Assembly: GCA_019119305.1 (NCBI GenBank)
Contig: DWXH01000012.1
Span: 47,330 to 111,329 of the forward strand
Source: Candidatus Alistipes merdigallinarum
GTDB lineage: Bacteria > Bacteroidota > Bacteroidia > Bacteroidales > Rikenellaceae
DNA length: 64,000 nucleotides
Direction of reading: 5' to 3'
Every line of letters starts with the position of its first letter. Position 1 is the stretch's first letter. Shown piece by piece: positions 53,377 through 62,505 of the stretch. The position numbers and the translations under genes were made by a program. The notes under the pieces are model-generated. The model was given only the letters and a program-made list of their open reading frames with translations. It ran no database searches and had not been told where the DNA came from.

Positions 53377-53733
53377 TCAACAAAATTAAATCACTGGCGA
53401 CCTCAGAGTGCACTCCTAAGGTCGCCAAATATCTATTTTACAAAGACAAATCCATACCGACACGATGGGATAAAACTATAAATTTTCCGACTGTCATAAA
53501 AATTGTCCAAAAATCCCGCCCCGTGCCATTCCTTCCGCAATCAACTACTTGGTAACAAACATGATAAGGAGTGAGATAACAAGATTTCACATGGCAAAAC
53601 CGTTTAATCCGTTCCGGATAGGAACCACACGGGAACAACCGAACAAACAAACAGGCATCATGCAAAAAACAGAAAAGCCCCCTGTCAAATTTTCTCTTTT
53701 TTACCGAACGACAATCCGCCGACCTTGAAAACA
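53377..53733. other. Intergenic region upstream of the GH110-like gene and downstream of cydB
   Basis: About 357 bases with no gene. It holds the inverted repeat GGCGACCT...AGGTCGCC (53396-53427). The remaining sequence shows no clear terminator for cydB. Confidence 0.55.
53395..53427 (-). repeat. TGAGGTCGCCA element, copy 2, as an inverted repeat in the GH110-like leader
   Basis: On the - strand TGAGGTCGCCA ends 18 bases before the ATG. GGCGACCT and AGGTCGCC, 8 bp each with a 16-base spacer, form a perfect inverted repeat. It may be an operator or a hairpin in the leader. Confidence 0.5.
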
Positions 53734-54885
53734 TTAATAGGCGTGTTCGTCTTGCTCGATCTCTTTTTTAGTAAGCGGTTTCCGGTTCATGGCACGCCAT
53801 ACGTATACAATGTACCATACGACAAATGGGATAGCCAGCGACACAAGCCCCATGACGTAAAGTGTAAACTTACTGGAAGAGCTGTTATAGATCGTCAACG
53901 AACTTTGCAGATCGGCCGTCGAAGGGTAATAGGCTGTATTGTTGTATCCGGCAGTTAACAACAAGGCGAGCACCGTCAAAACCGTCCCGATTCCACTAGG
54001 CCATATTCCACGTCTCCCCCCCCGCACGATTCCGATATAGATTCCCCACAGAACTCCTACGACCCCGAGCAGCATCACCACGAAAACAAGCGGCATCGCT
54101 AACAAGTTGTGCAGATATTTATAGGGTTCGATGGAGATCGTTCCCGACACAGGATCGACTGCTGCGCCGTCCGCCAACATCAGCAGCAAAAGGAAAGGCA
54201 AAAAGAAGAGCAAAAACAATCCAGCATTCCATTTCAGGTAGCGCCTCGACCGGGAAAAAATCTCCGTATCATCGATGTCGTTCATAAAATAGAGCAGCCC
54301 CAAGACACGTGACAAAAAGAGTACGGACAATCCGAGCAGGATGTTCCGGGGATCGGACAGGGCATCTAACCCGTACCATGCCGTTGTCCATCGGGAAATG
54401 GTATTGAATCCCTCGTAATTTCCGAAGTTGGCCTTGTCGACGACAAAAGGTGCCCCGGTAAAAAGGGTGGCCACAGCTGTACCCAACAAAAATGTCCCGA
54501 GTACACCGTTGATTAACAAAAACCAGTTATAGGTTTTCTCGCCCAACAGGTTCGAGGGTTTGCGACGATACTCATAAGCCACTGCCTGAAGTACAAACAC
54601 CAACAGGATCAGCATCCACACATAAAATGCCCCGCCGAAACTCGTACTGTAAAAAAGAGGGAATGAAGCGAAAAAAGCCCCGCCAAAAGTAACCAGTGTA
54701 GTGAATGTCAATTCCCATTTGCGTCCGAGCGAATTGACAATCAGATTTCGCTCCGAGCCGGTTCGTCCGATAACATAGAGCATGCCCTGTCCCCCCTGCA
54801 CAAAAAGCAGGAACACCAACAACGCCCCCAACAGCGATACGACAAACCACCAATAATGTTGCAAAAAGATATATACGGTATCCAT
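53734..54885 (-). CDS. cydB: Cytochrome bd ubiquinol/menaquinol oxidase subunit II
   Basis: The 383-residue membrane protein has about nine helices and the CydB features WWFVVSLLGALLVFLLFVQGGQGM near the N-terminus, NSLGRKWELTFTTLVTFGGAFFA (about 52-74) and AYEYRRKPSNLLG near 105. The C-terminus shows VWYIVYVWRAMNRKPLTKKEIEQDEHAY. Together with CydA it forms the high-affinity, cyanide-tolerant terminal oxidase that lets anaerobes consume traces of oxygen. It starts 14 bases after cydA. Confidence 0.95.
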   Translation of the reverse strand: MDTVYIFLQHYWWFVVSLLGALLVFLLFVQGGQGMLYVIGRTGSERNLIVNSLGRKWELTFTTLVTFGGAFFASFPLFYSTSFGGAFYVWMLILLVFVLQAVAYEYRRKPSNLLGEKTYNWFLLINGVLGTFLLGTAVATLFTGAPFVVDKANFGNYEGFNTISRWTTAWYGLDALSDPRNILLGLSVLFLSRVLGLLYFMNDIDDTEIFSRSRRYLKWNAGLFLLFFLPFLLLLMLADGAAVDPVSGTISIEPYKYLHNLLAMPLVFVVMLLGVVGVLWGIYIGIVRGGRRGIWPSGIGTVLTVLALLLTAGYNNTAYYPSTADLQSSLTIYNSSSSKFTLYVMGLVSLAIPFVVWYIVYVWRAMNRKPLTKKEIEQDEHAY

Positions 54886-54899
54886 AATTTTCGTTCAGT

Positions 54900-56534
54900 T
54901 TAGATTTTCGTTTCTGTTTGATTTTCGGAATCCGCTTCCGTATCGGTCTCAGTCGGTTGCGGACCCAATTTGATCTGCCGGAACATAATCATCAGTTCGG
55001 CAATCAACAATATGGTAAACAGAGCAAGGAAAATAAAGAATGTTGTCATGATTGATCCTGACGCGATGTTCGACACGGAAGCCGATGCCGGCAACATCTC
55101 GTAAACCGTCCACGGTTGCCGCCCTACCTCTGCGACAATCCAACCCGCTACGGACGACAGATAAACCAACGGTATCGATGCGATCATAACCCGCAACAAC
55201 CACCGTCGGTTACCGATCGTCTTTCGCAGCGAAAGAATCAGCGTCACTGCAAAAAACAGAATAAAATAGAGCCCGAGTCCGACCATAACCCGGAACGAAT
55301 AGAACACCAATGGAATATTGGGGATTGCCTCTAATGGATTGTCCAAATAGGCATATCCAAGATATTTCAATTTGCCGTCGTGCATATATTTCCCGTCTGA
55401 TGTACTGGGGTCGAACATAGCATCGTAATAAGATTGTGTTACGGCATCCCCGGTAGCCTTAGCTTCCCGATACTCCTTCATGGTTGTCAATGCTTCAAGT
55501 CCAAGTCCCATTTTACCCTGTATCGGAATAATCTGTTGTTCGGGATTGCCAAATACAAGATCATTGATTCCCGGAACATAGGCATCCGCATTACGGAAGC
55601 TCAACAAAGAAAGCAACTTGGGAATCTCTATCTTAAAATAAAATGCATCAGCATTTTTTTCAAACAGAAATTTATCTCCCACTTCTGGTCGCAGAACTCC
55701 GAAAACAACCAAACCCGCCCCTTTTTCTCCGGTATAAAGAGCCTCCATGGCGGCAAGTTTCATTGGTTGTGTCTTAGCTACCTGAGCGGCAGAGCCATCC
55801 CCCGTAGAGGCCAAAAACAGCGAGCTGCAAAGCCCGAAGATAGATGCAATAACAATACTTTTCCGGGCCATCTGCGTTTCACGCTTTTTCAAAAGATACC
55901 ACGCACTGATCCCGATGACCACTACTGCCGCAAGTACAAAACCCGAAGTAACCGTATGAAAAAATTTATTGATCGCAACCGGCGAGAACAATACGTCCCA
56001 GAACGAGGTCATTTCGTGTCGTGCGGTATCGGGGTTAAAAGTTGTCCCTGTCGGATATTGCATCCACGCATTGGCGACAAGAATCCACAGGGCCGAAAGA
56101 TTTGCCCCAATCGCCGTAAGCCAGGTGGAAGCGAGGTGAAATCCTCGAGACACACGGTTCCATCCGAAAAACATGACCGCAAAAAATGTACTCTCGAGGA
56201 AAAAGGCCATAATTCCTTCGATCGCCAACGGAGCACCGAAAATATCTCCTACGAAATAGGAATAATTCGACCAATTGGTTCCGAATTCGAATTCGAGAAT
56301 CAGACCGGTGGCGACTCCGATCGCAAAATTGATCCCGAAAATACGCATCCAAAATTTTACCGTCCGTTTCCAGAACGGATCTCCCGTACGATAATAGATC
56401 GTCTCCATGATCGCACAGATGAAACCGAGTCCCAATGTCAGTGGAACGAAAAGCCAATGATAAATGGCCGTCATAGCGAATTGGGCCCGCGACCAATCGA
56501 CCACTCCCATCAAATCGTTTGCAGAAAGAATCAT
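54900..56534 (-). CDS. cydA: Cytochrome bd oxidase subunit I
   Basis: The 544-residue protein starts MILSANDLMGVVDWSRAQFAMTAIYHWLFVPLTLGLGF, whose His after IY is the axial haem ligand. EFEFGTNWSNYSYFVGDIFGAPLAIEG and LESTFFAVMFFGWNRVSRGFHL are the usual CydA blocks. The quinol-binding Q-loop region around LRPEVGDKFLFEKN is longer than in E. coli. GWIVAEVGRQPWTVYEMLP near 480 is strongly conserved. It catalyses quinol oxidation and O2 reduction. It is preceded by DUF4492 with a 5-base gap. Confidence 0.97.
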   Translation of the reverse strand: MILSANDLMGVVDWSRAQFAMTAIYHWLFVPLTLGLGFICAIMETIYYRTGDPFWKRTVKFWMRIFGINFAIGVATGLILEFEFGTNWSNYSYFVGDIFGAPLAIEGIMAFFLESTFFAVMFFGWNRVSRGFHLASTWLTAIGANLSALWILVANAWMQYPTGTTFNPDTARHEMTSFWDVLFSPVAINKFFHTVTSGFVLAAVVVIGISAWYLLKKRETQMARKSIVIASIFGLCSSLFLASTGDGSAAQVAKTQPMKLAAMEALYTGEKGAGLVVFGVLRPEVGDKFLFEKNADAFYFKIEIPKLLSLLSFRNADAYVPGINDLVFGNPEQQIIPIQGKMGLGLEALTTMKEYREAKATGDAVTQSYYDAMFDPSTSDGKYMHDGKLKYLGYAYLDNPLEAIPNIPLVFYSFRVMVGLGLYFILFFAVTLILSLRKTIGNRRWLLRVMIASIPLVYLSSVAGWIVAEVGRQPWTVYEMLPASASVSNIASGSIMTTFFIFLALFTILLIAELMIMFRQIKLGPQPTETDTEADSENQTETKI

Positions 56535-56539
56535 AGTAT

Positions 56540-56743
56540 CTATCGGTTAATATTTAACAACTGATCCATAACGTACTCGCTCTTTTGCTGTTCGGTCTCA
56601 AGGTGCCTCATCGCATCGGGAAAAAAGAAGAGCTTGAGTACGAAAAAGATAATAAACAGTTTGATCAGAATGACGATCCAAAGGGTCCGCCCCAAAGCGG
56701 ACATCTCCCGGAAACCGTCCCGATAGAAACGGTAGATTCGCAT
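56540..56743 (-). CDS. DUF4492 small membrane protein, likely cytochrome bd accessory
   Basis: The start MRIYRFYRDG (56743) is chosen over a longer frame. The 67-residue protein has one membrane helix (TLWIVILIKLFIIFFVLKLFF). DUF4492 proteins with IYRFYxDGFRxMxxLGRTLW sit directly upstream of cydA in many Bacteroidota. The 5-base gap suggests translational coupling. A role as a small subunit or assembly factor of the oxidase is inferred, comparable in position to CydX elsewhere. Confidence 0.82.
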   Translation of the reverse strand: MRIYRFYRDGFREMSALGRTLWIVILIKLFIIFFVLKLFFFPDAMRHLETEQQKSEYVMDQLLNINR

Positions 56744-56880
56744 CAAAACATTACCGGAAGCCGCCACCTTTTCGAACAGTTTTTATTATCAAAAAACAAA
56801 CATACGAAAATTTTCCGGATTAGAGAGATACTTCGGAATGTAATCCGATCAAAAACCGGAACCGAAATCCATAAAACGCA

Positions 56881-57615
56881 TTAATCTGCCCCGGAATTCT
56901 CTTTATCCTGTTGTTTGCGGGATTGGAACTTATCGGTAATGTAGACCGTGAATATAGGGAAAAGCATCATACCCGAGGCCGCAAGAACGACTGAGAGAAT
57001 CTCTCCGGTAACCGTCTTGGCAAAGATGTTCGATCCGACTGTCGTCACGTTCATGAAGGCCCACCACAAAGCATCGCCAAAAGTCGCAACAGACGGATTT
57101 ACAGGCCTTTCAAGCATAAAAAACACCAAACTCGCGAAATAGGTCAAAGACAGAATAATCAGAATATACGAGACGAGCAGGCTGGTTACGCGACTCCGCA
57201 AAACCCAACCGACGGCAATGGCCAAACCGTACCCACCGCGGATCAAAGGTATCAGCCGCAAAAAATACTCCGTCTCTTGAGAAACATGCAGTTCGAACTG
57301 ACCGGCCAGATTCAGGTAAGGTATCGCTACGAGAAAGAAAAAAAGATTTTTCCAGAAAAAGCGCAGTTTCCTCTTGGCCAAATAGAACCGGAAAAAGAAA
57401 TCCACAAGAAATACGATACACACCCAAAGCTGTATCTGCATGTATTGCGGATAGTATACACCATAAGGATCATAAAAGACTTCGAACGAGAGAGCAGCTA
57501 TCACCAATATGCTGCCGATCAGGACCGATGTGTTTAACACGTAGCCCAATACGGTTTCCAACTTCAAACGTACAGGCGACTGAATCGAGGAATCGTTTAA
57601 AGAGACCTGTTCCAT
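56881..57615 (-). CDS. Potassium-channel-like protein with altered selectivity filter
   Basis: The 244-residue protein has a voltage-sensor-like part with four predicted helices (about 30-165) and a pore module: helix SLTYFASLVFFMLERP, pore loop FGDALWWAFMNVTTVGSN (about 188-205), and inner helix EILSVVLAASGMMLFPIFTVYIT. Canonical filters read TVGYGD; here TTVGSN follows the pore helix, losing the Tyr-Gly-Asp. Ion selectivity is therefore uncertain; it may still conduct K+ or pass cations non-selectively. No RCK domain follows. It has no obvious operon partner. Confidence 0.8.
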   Translation of the reverse strand: MEQVSLNDSSIQSPVRLKLETVLGYVLNTSVLIGSILVIAALSFEVFYDPYGVYYPQYMQIQLWVCIVFLVDFFFRFYLAKRKLRFFWKNLFFFLVAIPYLNLAGQFELHVSQETEYFLRLIPLIRGGYGLAIAVGWVLRSRVTSLLVSYILIILSLTYFASLVFFMLERPVNPSVATFGDALWWAFMNVTTVGSNIFAKTVTGEILSVVLAASGMMLFPIFTVYITDKFQSRKQQDKENSGAD

Positions 57616-57761
57616 GACCAGAAAAATTATGTTTTCTCCGGTCTGTACAAAAAAGATGCCTTGACCGCAGCTTCCCGGCCGAAAGTGCAGGTAACTCGGC
57701 TCAAAAATAGAATAGAGACTTTTCGTTAATACTTATTTCCGAGAAGATATAAAAACCGATA

Positions 57762-58628
57762 CTATTTCAGGCAGAGGTCAGCAATGGTAAAGGCCGCATA
57801 ACAAAGACTCGCAATCCCGTTCACCGTGCCGAAGGCCAGACCGATCCGTGACAGGTCCGACGGTTTGACGATCGCATGCTGGAAGATCAACAGCCCGATA
57901 AATACGGCGGCACCGATCCAATAGAGCGTCCCGCATCCATAATCGAGTCCGGCTAAGACGACGGCATATACGGTAATCGCATGCAACAGGATGCTGACGA
58001 CGATCCCTCCCCGCACACCGAAACGCGCCGGAACCGAATGCAGGGCCTGTTGTCGGTCGAACTCGACATCCTGGAGGGCATAGATGATATCGAATCCGCT
58101 GCACCACGTGATAACCAGACCGGCCAAAAGCATGGGGAACACCGCAAAATGGCCGGTTACAGCAATATATGCCCCGACCGGAGCAATTCCGAGGGCAACC
58201 CCCAGTACGATGTGGCACCACGCAGTAAACCGTTTCGTGTAACTGTATCCGATCAATACGATCAATGCTACCGGTGATAAATAGAAGGCCAGAGGATTGA
58301 TCCACAACGCAACCCCCATAAACAACAAGGCATTGACTATCACAAAGGCCAATGCATTTCGCGGAGAGATCACCCCCGAAGGAATTTCCCGGTTTTTCGT
58401 ACGGGGATTCAGGGCATCGATCTTCCGGTCGGCATAGCGGTTGAATCCCATCGCCGTATTGCGGGCCGTTACCATAGCCAACAGAATCTGAACGAGAAGT
58501 TTCAAGGTAAAATCGTTATCGGTCGTACACAGGGCATATACGAATCCGACCAACGCGAAAGGCATAGCAAAAATCGTATGGCTGAACCGAACCAGCGAAG
58601 CATATCGTGAAAGGGTCTTTAAAAGCAT
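57762..58628 (-). CDS. UbiA-family aromatic prenyltransferase, probably menaquinone pathway
   Basis: The 288-residue protein has about nine helices with both Asp-rich motifs: NRYADRKIDALNPRT near residue 64 and DIIYALQDVEFDRQ near 186. SHTIFAMPFALVGF near the N-terminus is typical of UbiA/MqnP. Such enzymes attach a polyprenyl chain to an aromatic acid; in Bacteroidota the expected product is menaquinone, by either the classical or futalosine route, and I cannot tell which. It is divergent from lepA with overlapping promoters. Confidence 0.9.
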   Translation of the reverse strand: MLLKTLSRYASLVRFSHTIFAMPFALVGFVYALCTTDNDFTLKLLVQILLAMVTARNTAMGFNRYADRKIDALNPRTKNREIPSGVISPRNALAFVIVNALLFMGVALWINPLAFYLSPVALIVLIGYSYTKRFTAWCHIVLGVALGIAPVGAYIAVTGHFAVFPMLLAGLVITWCSGFDIIYALQDVEFDRQQALHSVPARFGVRGGIVVSILLHAITVYAVVLAGLDYGCGTLYWIGAAVFIGLLIFQHAIVKPSDLSRIGLAFGTVNGIASLCYAAFTIADLCLK

Positions 58629-58650
58629 CGATGTCGTTTTTTAGGATTCG

Positions 58651-58658
58651 CAAAAATA
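58651..58658 (-). promoter_or_regulatory. -7 box of the prenyltransferase gene
   Basis: On the - strand this is TATTTTTG (TAnnTTTG), 22 bases before the ATG at 58628. It lies 2 bases from the lepA -7 box on the other strand. Confidence 0.55.
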
Positions 58659-58660
58659 AC

Positions 58661-58668
58661 TAACTTTG
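58661..58668 (+). promoter_or_regulatory. -7 box of lepA
   Basis: TAACTTTG fits TAnnTTTG exactly, 20 bases before the ATG at 58689. Confidence 0.6.
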
Positions 58669-58688
58669 CGTTGCTTTAAAATGGTTAT

Positions 58689-60476
58689 ATGAAGAATATC
58701 CGGAATTTTTGCATCATAGCCCACATCGATCATGGGAAAAGCACCTTGGCCGACCGTTTGCTCGAAACGACCAAAACACTCTCGGAACGGGAGTTGCAGG
58801 CACAGGTACTGGACGACATGGAGCTCGAACGGGAAAAGGGAATCACGATCAAGAGCCACGCCATCCAGATGGAACACATCTACCAGGGCGAAAAATATGT
58901 GCTGAATCTGATCGACACTCCGGGCCATGTCGACTTCTCGTACGAGGTGTCGCGGGCAATCGCCTCGTGCGAAGGGGCACTGCTGGTGGTCGATGCCACG
59001 CAAGGTATTCAAGCCCAGACCATATCGAACCTATACCTCGCGCTCGACCACGATCTGGAAATCATTCCGGTACTCAACAAAATCGACATGGAGGCCGCGA
59101 TGATCGACGAGGTGAAAGACCAGATCGTCGATCTGCTGGGCTGCGACCGGGATTCGATTCTGGCCGCATCGGGTAAGACCGGCGCAGGAATACCCGAGGT
59201 CCTCGATGCCATTATCGAACGGATCCCGGCTCCCAAAGGCGACGAAGAGGCTCCGTTGCAAGCCCTTATCTTCGATTCCGTATTCAATCCCTTCAGAGGG
59301 ATCATCGCATACTACCGTATATTCAACGGTGTCCTCCACAAAGGTGACCGAGTCAAACTGTTCAACACCGGCAGCGAATACACGGCCGATGAGGTCGGTG
59401 TGTTGAAACTGAAGATGGTCCCTCGCGACGAAATGCGGACCGGAGACGTAGGTTACATCATATCAGGAATCAAGACTTCGGCGGACGTCAAGGTCGGCGA
59501 TACGATCACCTCCATCGCCCAGCCGTGCCAAGAGGCGATAGCGGGTTTCGAAGATGTCAAGCCCATGGTGTTCGCCGGATTATATCCGGTCGAAAGCGAC
59601 CAGTACGAAGACCTGCGGTCCTCACTCGAAAAACTGAATCTGAACGATGCCTCCCTGACCTATGAACCAGAATCGTCATTGGCCCTGGGGTTCGGATTCC
59701 GTTGCGGATTTCTGGGGTTACTCCACATGGAGATCATCCAGGAACGTCTCTACCGGGAATTCAACATGGATGTCATCACGACAGTTCCCAACGTCTCCTA
59801 TAAGGTACACACCAGCAAAGGCGATGTGGTGGATGTCCACAATCCGTCGGGACTTCCCGAACCGACGCTGATCAGCTCGATCGAAGAGCCCTACATCATG
59901 GCGCAGATCATCACCAAAGCCGAATACCTGGGAAACGTAATCAAGCTTTGCATCGACAAGCGCGGAACGCTGCTGAATCAGGTATTCATCACGCAGGACC
60001 GCGTCGAGGTCAACTTCGATATGCCGTTGGCCGAGATCGTCTTCGATTTTTACGATAAGTTGAAAAGCATCTCCCGCGGATACGCCTCGTTCGATTACCA
60101 TCAGACGGGCTACAAACCGAGCAAATTGGCCAAACTCGACATTCTGCTGAACGGCGAACCGGTCGACGCGCTTTCTTCGTTGACGTATGTGGATCATGCA
60201 TACGATTTCGGACGGAAAATGTGCGAAAAGCTCAAGGAACTGATCCCGCGCCAGCAGTTCGACATAGCGATCCAGGCGGCTATCGGGGCCAAGATCATTG
60301 CTCGTGAAACAGTTAAAGCGGTCCGCAAGGACGTAACGGCAAAGTGTTACGGCGGCGATATCAGCCGGAAACGGAAGTTGCTCGAAAAACAGAAAAAAGG
60401 GAAAAAACGAATGCGTCAAGTCGGCAATGTAGAGGTTCCCCAAGAGGCATTCCTCGCCGTTCTGAAAATGGATTGA
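58689..60476 (+). CDS. lepA: Elongation factor 4 (LepA)
   Basis: The 595-residue GTPase begins [24 protein letters not shown] with the P-loop, followed by [11 protein letters not shown], the G3 [15 protein letters not shown] and the G4 NKID. The LepA-specific C-terminal domain ends ...[25 protein letters not shown], where [11 protein letters not shown] is the hallmark distinguishing it from EF-G and TypA. It back-translocates or remodels ribosomes under stress and helps 30S assembly. It stands alone with its own promoter. Confidence 0.98.
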   Translation: MKNIRNFCIIAHIDHGKSTLADRLLETTKTLSERELQAQVLDDMELEREKGITIKSHAIQMEHIYQGEKYVLNLIDTPGHVDFSYEVSRAIASCEGALLVVDATQGIQAQTISNLYLALDHDLEIIPVLNKIDMEAAMIDEVKDQIVDLLGCDRDSILAASGKTGAGIPEVLDAIIERIPAPKGDEEAPLQALIFDSVFNPFRGIIAYYRIFNGVLHKGDRVKLFNTGSEYTADEVGVLKLKMVPRDEMRTGDVGYIISGIKTSADVKVGDTITSIAQPCQEAIAGFEDVKPMVFAGLYPVESDQYEDLRSSLEKLNLNDASLTYEPESSLALGFGFRCGFLGLLHMEIIQERLYREFNMDVITTVPNVSYKVHTSKGDVVDVHNPSGLPEPTLISSIEEPYIMAQIITKAEYLGNVIKLCIDKRGTLLNQVFITQDRVEVNFDMPLAEIVFDFYDKLKSISRGYASFDYHQTGYKPSKLAKLDILLNGEPVDALSSLTYVDHAYDFGRKMCEKLKELIPRQQFDIAIQAAIGAKIIARETVKAVRKDVTAKCYGGDISRKRKLLEKQKKGKKRMRQVGNVEVPQEAFLAVLKMD

Positions 60477-60504
60477 TTTGTAAATAATATTTTTATTATC
60501 TTTA
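60477..60504 (+). promoter_or_regulatory. Promoter of the frameshifted secreted-protein gene
   Basis: TTTG at 60477-60480, 16 bases, then TATCTTTA at 60497-60504; the TTTG overlaps the lepA stop codon region. Confidence 0.5.
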
Positions 60505-60531
60505 CAAACAATCAACTCTAATACCTTACAA

Positions 60532-61250
60532 ATGAAAGCGATACGAAAAATACTATTAACAACTATTCTGCTATTGGCTTCTACCCTTGTATATGCTCAG
60601 GTATTACAAGAAGTAGTATATCTTAAAAACGGAAGCGTTATTCGAGGAACAATAATAGAACAAATCCCAAATACTTCCCTAAAAATACAAACTTCAGACA
60701 ATAGTGTCATTTATTGTCAAATGACAGAGGTTTTAAAAATAACCAAAGAACCTATTACCAACCCTAAACATAAACTTTCACAAAATAAAAATGGATAAAT
60801 AAAGGATACAGAGGTTTTGTAGATTTAGGCTACACCCTTGGTATAGGAGATTATGGGAATGGTGTGGATCGACCCGAATTTTCCACTTCTCATGGCTATC
60901 AATTTTGTCCATATGTCTTTGTTGGGGCAGGTGTTGGCGTACATTATTATTTTGATGCAGAAGTTGTTGAGATCCCCATTTTCGCACACATACGAAGTGA
61001 TTTTCTCAATAAACCCATTTCCCCTTTCGTCGATTTCAAGGTTGGTTATTCTGTTTATGACATAAAAGGGTTTTATATGAATCCATCTCTCGGATGCCGT
61101 TTTGCATTAGGGTCCAAGTACGGACTAAATTTTAGCGTAGGATATTCTATGCAAAGAGATAAAATCTTTTACATGTACGATTACCATATCTATAGATACG
61201 GATCTGTAACAGTTGGTGGAATTAGTTTACATTTAGGATTTGATTTTTAA
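60532..61250 (+). pseudogene. Secreted beta-barrel-like protein gene broken by a one-base frameshift
   Basis: The first part (60532-60798, 88 residues) has a signal peptide ending VYAQ and a domain VVYLKNGSVIRGTIIEQ ... VLKITKE, then stops at TAA. From about 60789 another frame continues without break to 61250: GYRGFVDLGYTLGIGDYGNG, then a barrel-like set of strands (PYVFVGAGVGVHYYFD, PFVDFKVGYSVYDIKGFYMNPSLGCRFALG) ending LGFDF. Adding one A in the A5 run at 60784-60788 joins both frames into a protein of about 239 residues. It is a recent pseudogene, a sequencing error or, less likely, a programmed slip. Codons are more AT-rich than in neighbours. Confidence 0.8.
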
Positions 61251-61341
61251 CCATTTAACTTTTACAATAGACATCAATAACAAAATAAAATGCGTCAGAC
61301 TTGTTTATAAATATAAAAAAGTCGATATTTGCAGAGCGATT

Positions 61342-61414
61342 GCGGAAATAGCTCAGTTGGTAGAGCATCAGCTTCCCAAGCTGAGGGTCGCGGGTTCGAA
61401 TCCCGTTTTCCGCT
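61342..61414 (+). tRNA. tRNA-Gly (CCC)
   Basis: The 73-base cloverleaf has acceptor arms GCGGAAA/TTTCCGC, the D arm AGCTCAGTTGGTAGAGC, the anticodon arm TCAGC-TTCCCAA-GCTGA with anticodon CCC, and the T arm CGGG-TTCGAAT-CCCG. CCA is not encoded. Confidence 0.95.
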
Positions 61415-61421
61415 CATCGAC

Positions 61422-61459
61422 AATCCCGCTGAAATTAATGTATTTCAGCGGGATTATTT
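61422..61459 (+). terminator. Terminator of tRNA-Gly
   Basis: AATCCCGCTGAAAT pairs with ATTTCAGCGGGATT around TAATGT, followed by ATTTAT. Confidence 0.85.
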
Positions 61460-61525
61460 ATATATTCTACACAAAAATACAGACGTTCGCAGTCCTGATT
61501 GAGCAAAAGTTAATCCATCTTTTTC

Positions 61526-61690
61526 TTATTGCTTTCGCACAAATGTTGACATATTGCTGATCTGATGGCGACCCTCGAAATAACGTTCGGCGAAACTAAA
61601 GCAACCAAGGCTCGTGTCATTCAAATTAAAATGATCCATATCGGAATATAAAATATCCGGTATCCGCTGCAAAATAATAACAACCAGGAA
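61526..61690 (-). pseudogene. Coding-like relic beside tRNA-Gly (54 codons, - strand)
   Basis: A - strand frame bounded by TAG (61691-61693) upstream and TAA (61526-61528) reads like protein: RIPDILYSDMDHFNLNDTSL then GCFSFAERYFEGRHQISNMS. Its only Met codons are internal. No intact gene surrounds it. Its place just past a tRNA 3' end would suit the remains of an integrated element, but no integrase motif or att repeat was found. Confidence 0.35.
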
Positions 61691-61833
61691 CTATATCTCT
61701 CTGTCAAATCATTACATCACGGCCATTCCTTATATTCACAATCTGCTGTCGTAAACTCCGACAAAAATATACGCCGACCCTATTGTCATTTTATTTTTTA
61801 TGACATACTTTTACGAATAATATTCAAAAAAAC

Positions 61834-62478
61834 ATGGCGATAAATCGGCAAATAATCAGAATCTTTTTTCTGTCACTGTTTTGTACAATGGCTGTATTTG
61901 CAGCAGAAAGTGCATCGCTCGTTCAGGGACGGATCTACCTGAAAGACGGCCGGATCATCGAATGCGCCGAAAAAGACCGCATCAAACTCCCCAAACACTC
62001 ACAGGACGTCAAGCTCTTACGACGTGCCTTCTACAAAAACAAGAGCAAGGAGGTCTACCAATTCGAAGAGATCGACTCAATCGTTTGCTGGCACGCTGCT
62101 TCGCCCGAACACCTCCGCAAATTTATCCCGACACCGAAGGCCGGTTGGCTATGGGTCTATATGGAAACTCCTTATATCGGCGCGTATGTTTATTCCCAAA
62201 AAGGTTACGGCATCGACAACAATGGAGGAATAGAGGTATTGGTAAAACTGCGGTCTCTCAGCCGTTCTCGAACAACTTACTACTTACGTAAAACAAGTGA
62301 CACCGAATTTCACAATATCGGTTCGGCCAGTCGGAATGCAAAAAAAGGATTCAGAGAACAGATCGTAGAGTACATCTCCGATGATCCGGAATTAGCTGAA
62401 ATTATACTACAATCCGACAGCAAGAACCGCAGCAAAACCATCCTGATGCTCGAAGCATATAATCCGAGAAAATATTGA
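61834..62478 (+). CDS. Secreted protein of unknown function
   Basis: The 214-residue product has a signal peptide ending VFAAE. Its N-terminal part GRIYLKDGRIIECAEKDRIKL ... YQFEEIDSIVCW has the same YLKDG-xII pattern as the start of the frameshifted gene at 60532 and of the next gene. The rest, with KAGWLWVYMETPYIGAYVYSQKGYG and RTTYYLRKTSD, has no motif I know. It starts after a roughly 270-base AT-rich stretch with a weak TACTTTTA box at 61806, and lies 27 bases before a related gene, so the pair is probably an operon. Confidence 0.7.
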   Translation: MAINRQIIRIFFLSLFCTMAVFAAESASLVQGRIYLKDGRIIECAEKDRIKLPKHSQDVKLLRRAFYKNKSKEVYQFEEIDSIVCWHAASPEHLRKFIPTPKAGWLWVYMETPYIGAYVYSQKGYGIDNNGGIEVLVKLRSLSRSRTTYYLRKTSDTEFHNIGSASRNAKKGFREQIVEYISDDPELAEIILQSDSKNRSKTILMLEAYNPRKY

Positions 62479-62505
62479 TTATTTAATCACTAACCCGAGA
62501 TAGTT

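Noticed and set aside
55434..56564. 376-codon + strand frame opposite cydA
   Set aside because: Shadow of a certain gene.
61240..61560. 106-codon + strand frame through tRNA-Gly
   Set aside because: It overlaps the tRNA and its terminator; not protein-like.
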